A DNA stretch of 62,116 nt from CAAGNP01 sp964611185 (lineage in GTDB: Bacteria; Bacteroidota; Bacteroidia; Bacteroidales; UBA932), in the NCBI GenBank assembly GCA_964611185.1, contig CAZSXE010000010.1, positions 1-62,116 on the forward strand, given 5' to 3'. Numbering within the stretch: the stretch's first letter is position 1; each line of letters opens with the position of its first letter. The notes under the pieces were generated by a model. It was given only the letters and a program-made list of their open reading frames with translations, searched no databases and was not told where the DNA came from. The position numbers were made by a program, and so were the translations under genes. This document shows positions 59,592-62,116 of this stretch, in pieces.

Positions 59592-61654
59592 TTTTTATTA
59601 TTCTCATTTTATCTTTTTATGAGCTGTTTGCAGCTCCAGGTTACCCGCATCCTGTAGAGATAACTCAGCCTGACGGTTCGAAAATTATGATTTTGGTGAA
59701 AGGAGATGAATTTTTCAGGTATCGTACTACCCTTGATGGTTATATTATTGCCCAGGGGGATGATGGTTATTATTATTACGCCGACTACAACCGAGGTATG
59801 TTGTCAGTTTCCTCTGCAAGAGTCTCTGCTCCCACTAAATCCTCAGGAGGAGGATATGCTAAAAAAATCCCCGATTATCTGTATAATACGGCTGCTTCGT
59901 CGGATGTTTATGTAGAAAATTCTTTAAAAAAAATTCGTGCGCTTGTCATTCCGGTGCAGTTTAAGGATGTTAAATTTTCGGTAAATCCTGCCAAAGAACA
60001 TTTTGATAAAATGATTAATCTTGAGGGGTATTCAGAAAATGGGGCGAGCGGTTCGGTAAAAGATTATTTTAGAGCAAATTTGGCAAATTACATTGAGCCT
60101 GAGTTTGTTGTTTCTGACATAGTCTCTCTTCCCAAGGATCAGTCTTATTATGGAAATAATGAAGAAAGCGGAACTTCAGTCATTAAATACGATGTTCATA
60201 TTAATGAGATGGTTGCAGATGCTTGTAATATGATAGATTCTAAAATTGATTTTTCAAAATTTGACAACGACAATGACGGAAAAGTAGATAATGTATTTCT
60301 GTATTTTGCAGGTTACAGTGAGGCAGAAGGGGGGAACAGCAGCTCATTATGGCCTGTATCGACTGTTTTGAAAAGCTCATCGTTATATTTAGATGGCGTG
60401 AGGATTTATTCTTATGCTACCGGTTCTGAACTTAGAGGAGCCTCCGGCAATATCCCCTCCGGAATAGGTGTCTTCTGTCATGAGTTTTGCCATATACTCG
60501 GTCTAAAGGATTTGTATGATACTGATTATGAGGCTAATGGTCAGAGCAAAGGGTTGTGGGGTACCCTTTCCGTAATGGATTTCGGGTGCTATAATAATCA
60601 GGGGATGACCCCCCCTTATTTTTGTGCTATAGATAGAGAATTGGCCGGGTGCGGAAATGGTGTCCCGTTGGAAAAAGATAAAAACTATATTTTGGAGCCG
60701 ATCCATAAAAGCGGCTTGTTCTATAAAGTCCTTTCTGATAGTCAGAATGAGTATTTTCTGTTGGAAACGAGAGAGGAGAGGGGCTGGGACACATATATTG
60801 GCGGAAGCGGAATGCTTATTTATCATATTGACAAGTCAGATAATGCGGCCGGAATGATAAATGCTTCAGTCAGATGGAGAACTAATACGATAAATACTTA
60901 TTCTGGCCATGAGTGTGCTGATTTGGTGGAAGCTTCCCCTTTGGCGGTGAACATCAGGCAGGTTTTTTTCCCGGGATTGGCTTCCGTGAAAAATTTCACG
61001 GCATTAACCAATCCACCCTTTTTATGGTGGAATATAAAAAATACCGGATTAAAAATTACTGATATTAAAAGTGTAGAGGAAGGGGTATCATTTATGGTTT
61101 CCGAAGAGAAAAACGAAAGGCTTTTGAAGATTCTTTCACCCTCGATAGATGCTTATCAGAGAGATGCGGTGCTCAAATGGAAGTCCGATCTTGATATTAA
61201 AGGGAGATGGGGGGTAAGGTGGAGGCTGAAAAATGGTTCAGAAAGCGATTATCAGGAAACTGAGACAGAAGAAAAATCATATAAATTTGAAAATATAGAA
61301 GCGGGGAAAGATTATTTATGCGAATTATTTTATAAAGGGGATATTTATAATGGAGATACCACTAAAATATCATTCAAGACAGTGTCTGTCACTTCCGATT
61401 TTCCTTATATTTATGGATTGAAAGAGAATATAACAGTAGGAGATACTGTTACTTTAAAGGTGTTTAACATAAATGAACCATACAAATCGGTAAATTGGTT
61501 TGTGAATAATTCTCATCTCCTCACGGAGCAATATGTTTTCAGCGAAGCGGGAATTGTTACCATATCTGCCCATATTTCATATATCTCGGATAAAAGCGTG
61601 GAAATAATAAAAAGAAAAGTTATTGTTTCCCTAAAGGAGGATGAAGATGAATAA
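59576..61654 (+). CDS. M6 family secreted metalloprotease
   Basis: The 692-residue protein has a signal peptide (about 1-19, ending LFAAP). Its N-terminal propeptide-like region (residues 20-95: HPVEITQPDGSKI, TLDGYIIAQGDDGYYYYAD) is typical of M6 proteases of Bacteroidota. The catalytic domain has the zinc motif HEFCHILGLKD (His302, Glu303, His306) and the downstream Met-turn SVMDFGCYNN. A calcium-like DNDNDGKVDN loop lies near residue 235. Two beta-sandwich modules follow (about 515-692). No clear type IX sorting domain is seen. It overlaps the next lipoprotein gene by 14 nt. Confidence 0.9.
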   Translation: MRKVSIFIILILSFYELFAAPGYPHPVEITQPDGSKIMILVKGDEFFRYRTTLDGYIIAQGDDGYYYYADYNRGMLSVSSARVSAPTKSSGGGYAKKIPDYLYNTAASSDVYVENSLKKIRALVIPVQFKDVKFSVNPAKEHFDKMINLEGYSENGASGSVKDYFRANLANYIEPEFVVSDIVSLPKDQSYYGNNEESGTSVIKYDVHINEMVADACNMIDSKIDFSKFDNDNDGKVDNVFLYFAGYSEAEGGNSSSLWPVSTVLKSSSLYLDGVRIYSYATGSELRGASGNIPSGIGVFCHEFCHILGLKDLYDTDYEANGQSKGLWGTLSVMDFGCYNNQGMTPPYFCAIDRELAGCGNGVPLEKDKNYILEPIHKSGLFYKVLSDSQNEYFLLETREERGWDTYIGGSGMLIYHIDKSDNAAGMINASVRWRTNTINTYSGHECADLVEASPLAVNIRQVFFPGLASVKNFTALTNPPFLWWNIKNTGLKITDIKSVEEGVSFMVSEEKNERLLKILSPSIDAYQRDAVLKWKSDLDIKGRWGVRWRLKNGSESDYQETETEEKSYKFENIEAGKDYLCELFYKGDIYNGDTTKISFKTVSVTSDFPYIYGLKENITVGDTVTLKVFNINEPYKSVNWFVNNSHLLTEQYVFSEAGIVTISAHISYISDKSVEIIKRKVIVSLKEDEDE

Positions 61655-62072
61655 TATAGTTAGATATATATCTGTTTTTTCTCTTGCTGCAATACTGCTG
61701 CTCTCTTCGTGTATTCATCCCGAAGTTATAATAGACTCCCCTGAAAAAGATTCTTTTTTAAAGATGGAAGTAGAAGGATATTATAGAGGAGGGGTAGATT
61801 TTTTTACATATAATGAATACAAGCATCAAAGGGTTTCAAATATCAGTCGCAACGAATTCAGAATTCAGACAGATTCTCAGAGTGAATATATGAACTTGGT
61901 GATGGAATCCCTTCCTAAAAGTATCGGCGTGAATTTATTATGCGAATTTACATATCATTCTGATAATGATGACATAGCTGTAACAATGCTTTTTGAGTGT
62001 TCAAAATTGACAGAAGATATGATTTGGCTTTGGTTTGCCGAAGAAAAGATAGGTGTAATATTAAAAAAATAA
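61641..62072 (+). CDS. Small lipoprotein coupled to the M6 protease
   Basis: The 143-residue protein has a lipoprotein signal (lipobox LSSC, Cys24 from the first ATG; Cys22 if ATG 61647 is used). The mature part (IHPEVIIDSPEKD, then FRIQTDSQSEYMNL) is not a family I recognise. The start overlaps the M6 protease stop by 14 nt, so the two are translationally coupled and may form a surface pair. The stop codon sits inside a terminator stem. Confidence 0.7.
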   Translation: MKMNNIVRYISVFSLAAILLLSSCIHPEVIIDSPEKDSFLKMEVEGYYRGGVDFFTYNEYKHQRVSNISRNEFRIQTDSQSEYMNLVMESLPKSIGVNLLCEFTYHSDNDDIAVTMLFECSKLTEDMIWLWFAEEKIGVILKK

Positions 62073-62100
62073 GAGGAAAATTAATTTCCTCTTATGATTT
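62069..62100 (+). terminator. Terminator overlapping the lipoprotein stop
   Basis: ATAAGAGGAAA (62069-62079) pairs with TTTCCTCTTAT (62085-62095), loop ATTAA, an 11-bp perfect stem followed by GATTTT. It ends the M6-lipoprotein transcript. Confidence 0.75.
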
Positions 62101-62116
62101 TAAAACAACGTAAAAA

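Overview
The window comes from a chromosome of a Bacteroidota bacterium, most likely order Bacteroidales. Several independent signs agree. There is a fimbrillin / DUF5119 / DUF3575 surface cluster, along with PCMD, FISUMP, SPOR-lipoprotein, HU-CCDC81-like and DUF4153 proteins. Short lipoproteins carry LxSC lipoboxes. Start codons lack Shine-Dalgarno sequences, and many genes are preceded by the Bacteroidota -7 box TAnnTTTG. By eye the DNA is AT-rich. The species cannot be named from the sequence. Two menaquinone genes of the futalosine route (mqnB, mqnD), a class I fumarase and aspartate ammonia-lyase suggest a menaquinone-using, fumarate-handling anaerobe; this is inference.

Layout. 1-7.0 kb (minus): a six-gene envelope operon with fimbrillin-like lipoprotein, DUF5119 lipoprotein, two DUF3575 proteins, a duplicated beta-barrel protein and an OmpA/TPR protein, cut by the left window edge. 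7.2-11.8 kb (plus): a small lipoprotein, dnaG and metG. 11.8-16.2 kb: an accessory-looking stretch with a membrane-anchored HU-like protein carrying Glu-His repeats, divergent tRNA-Glu and tRNA-Asn, a DUF4153 membrane protein, a 52-bp hairpin-bearing tandem repeat and an AlbA_2-type pseudogene. 16.2-24.9 kb (plus): recA-trpS-rlmN-patatin/barrel-recX-prfB-fumarase. prfB uses the classic +1 programmed frameshift. 25.0-29.2 kb (minus): Tat-exported D-aminoacylase-like protein, ApbE and an Rpn-family nuclease, the last sitting between two diverged copies of the apbE 5' end. 29.2-32.1 kb (plus): FISUMP lipoprotein, LemA and two TPM proteins. 32.1-35.5 kb (minus): phoH, a CapA-like protein and a DUF389 protein. 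35.6-47.7 kb (plus): SPOR lipoprotein, gcvT, a degenerate M28 peptidase fused to a TonB C-terminal domain, leuS, two YitT proteins, a membrane AraC-type regulator with an overlapping HTH-only partner, ettA and alr. 47.7-49.5 kb (minus): CCA-adding enzyme and an orphan HsdR-N-like nuclease. 49.6-57.4 kb: holA, folE (minus), mqnB, mqnD, an ABC ATPase, a PduO-type adenosyltransferase, a DUF2795 protein, trkA and aspA. 57.4-62.1 kb: an Omp85-like barrel and a PCMD protein (minus), then an M6 metalloprotease and a lipoprotein (plus).

Most of the window is housekeeping. The parts most worth a second look are the M28 pseudo-peptidase/TonB fusion, the membrane AraC plus HTH-only gene pair, the apbE-derived repeat flanking the Rpn gene, the membrane-tethered HU-like protein, the accessory tract at 15.4-16.2 kb, and the fimbrillin-type operon with its OmpA/TPR protein and duplicated barrel.
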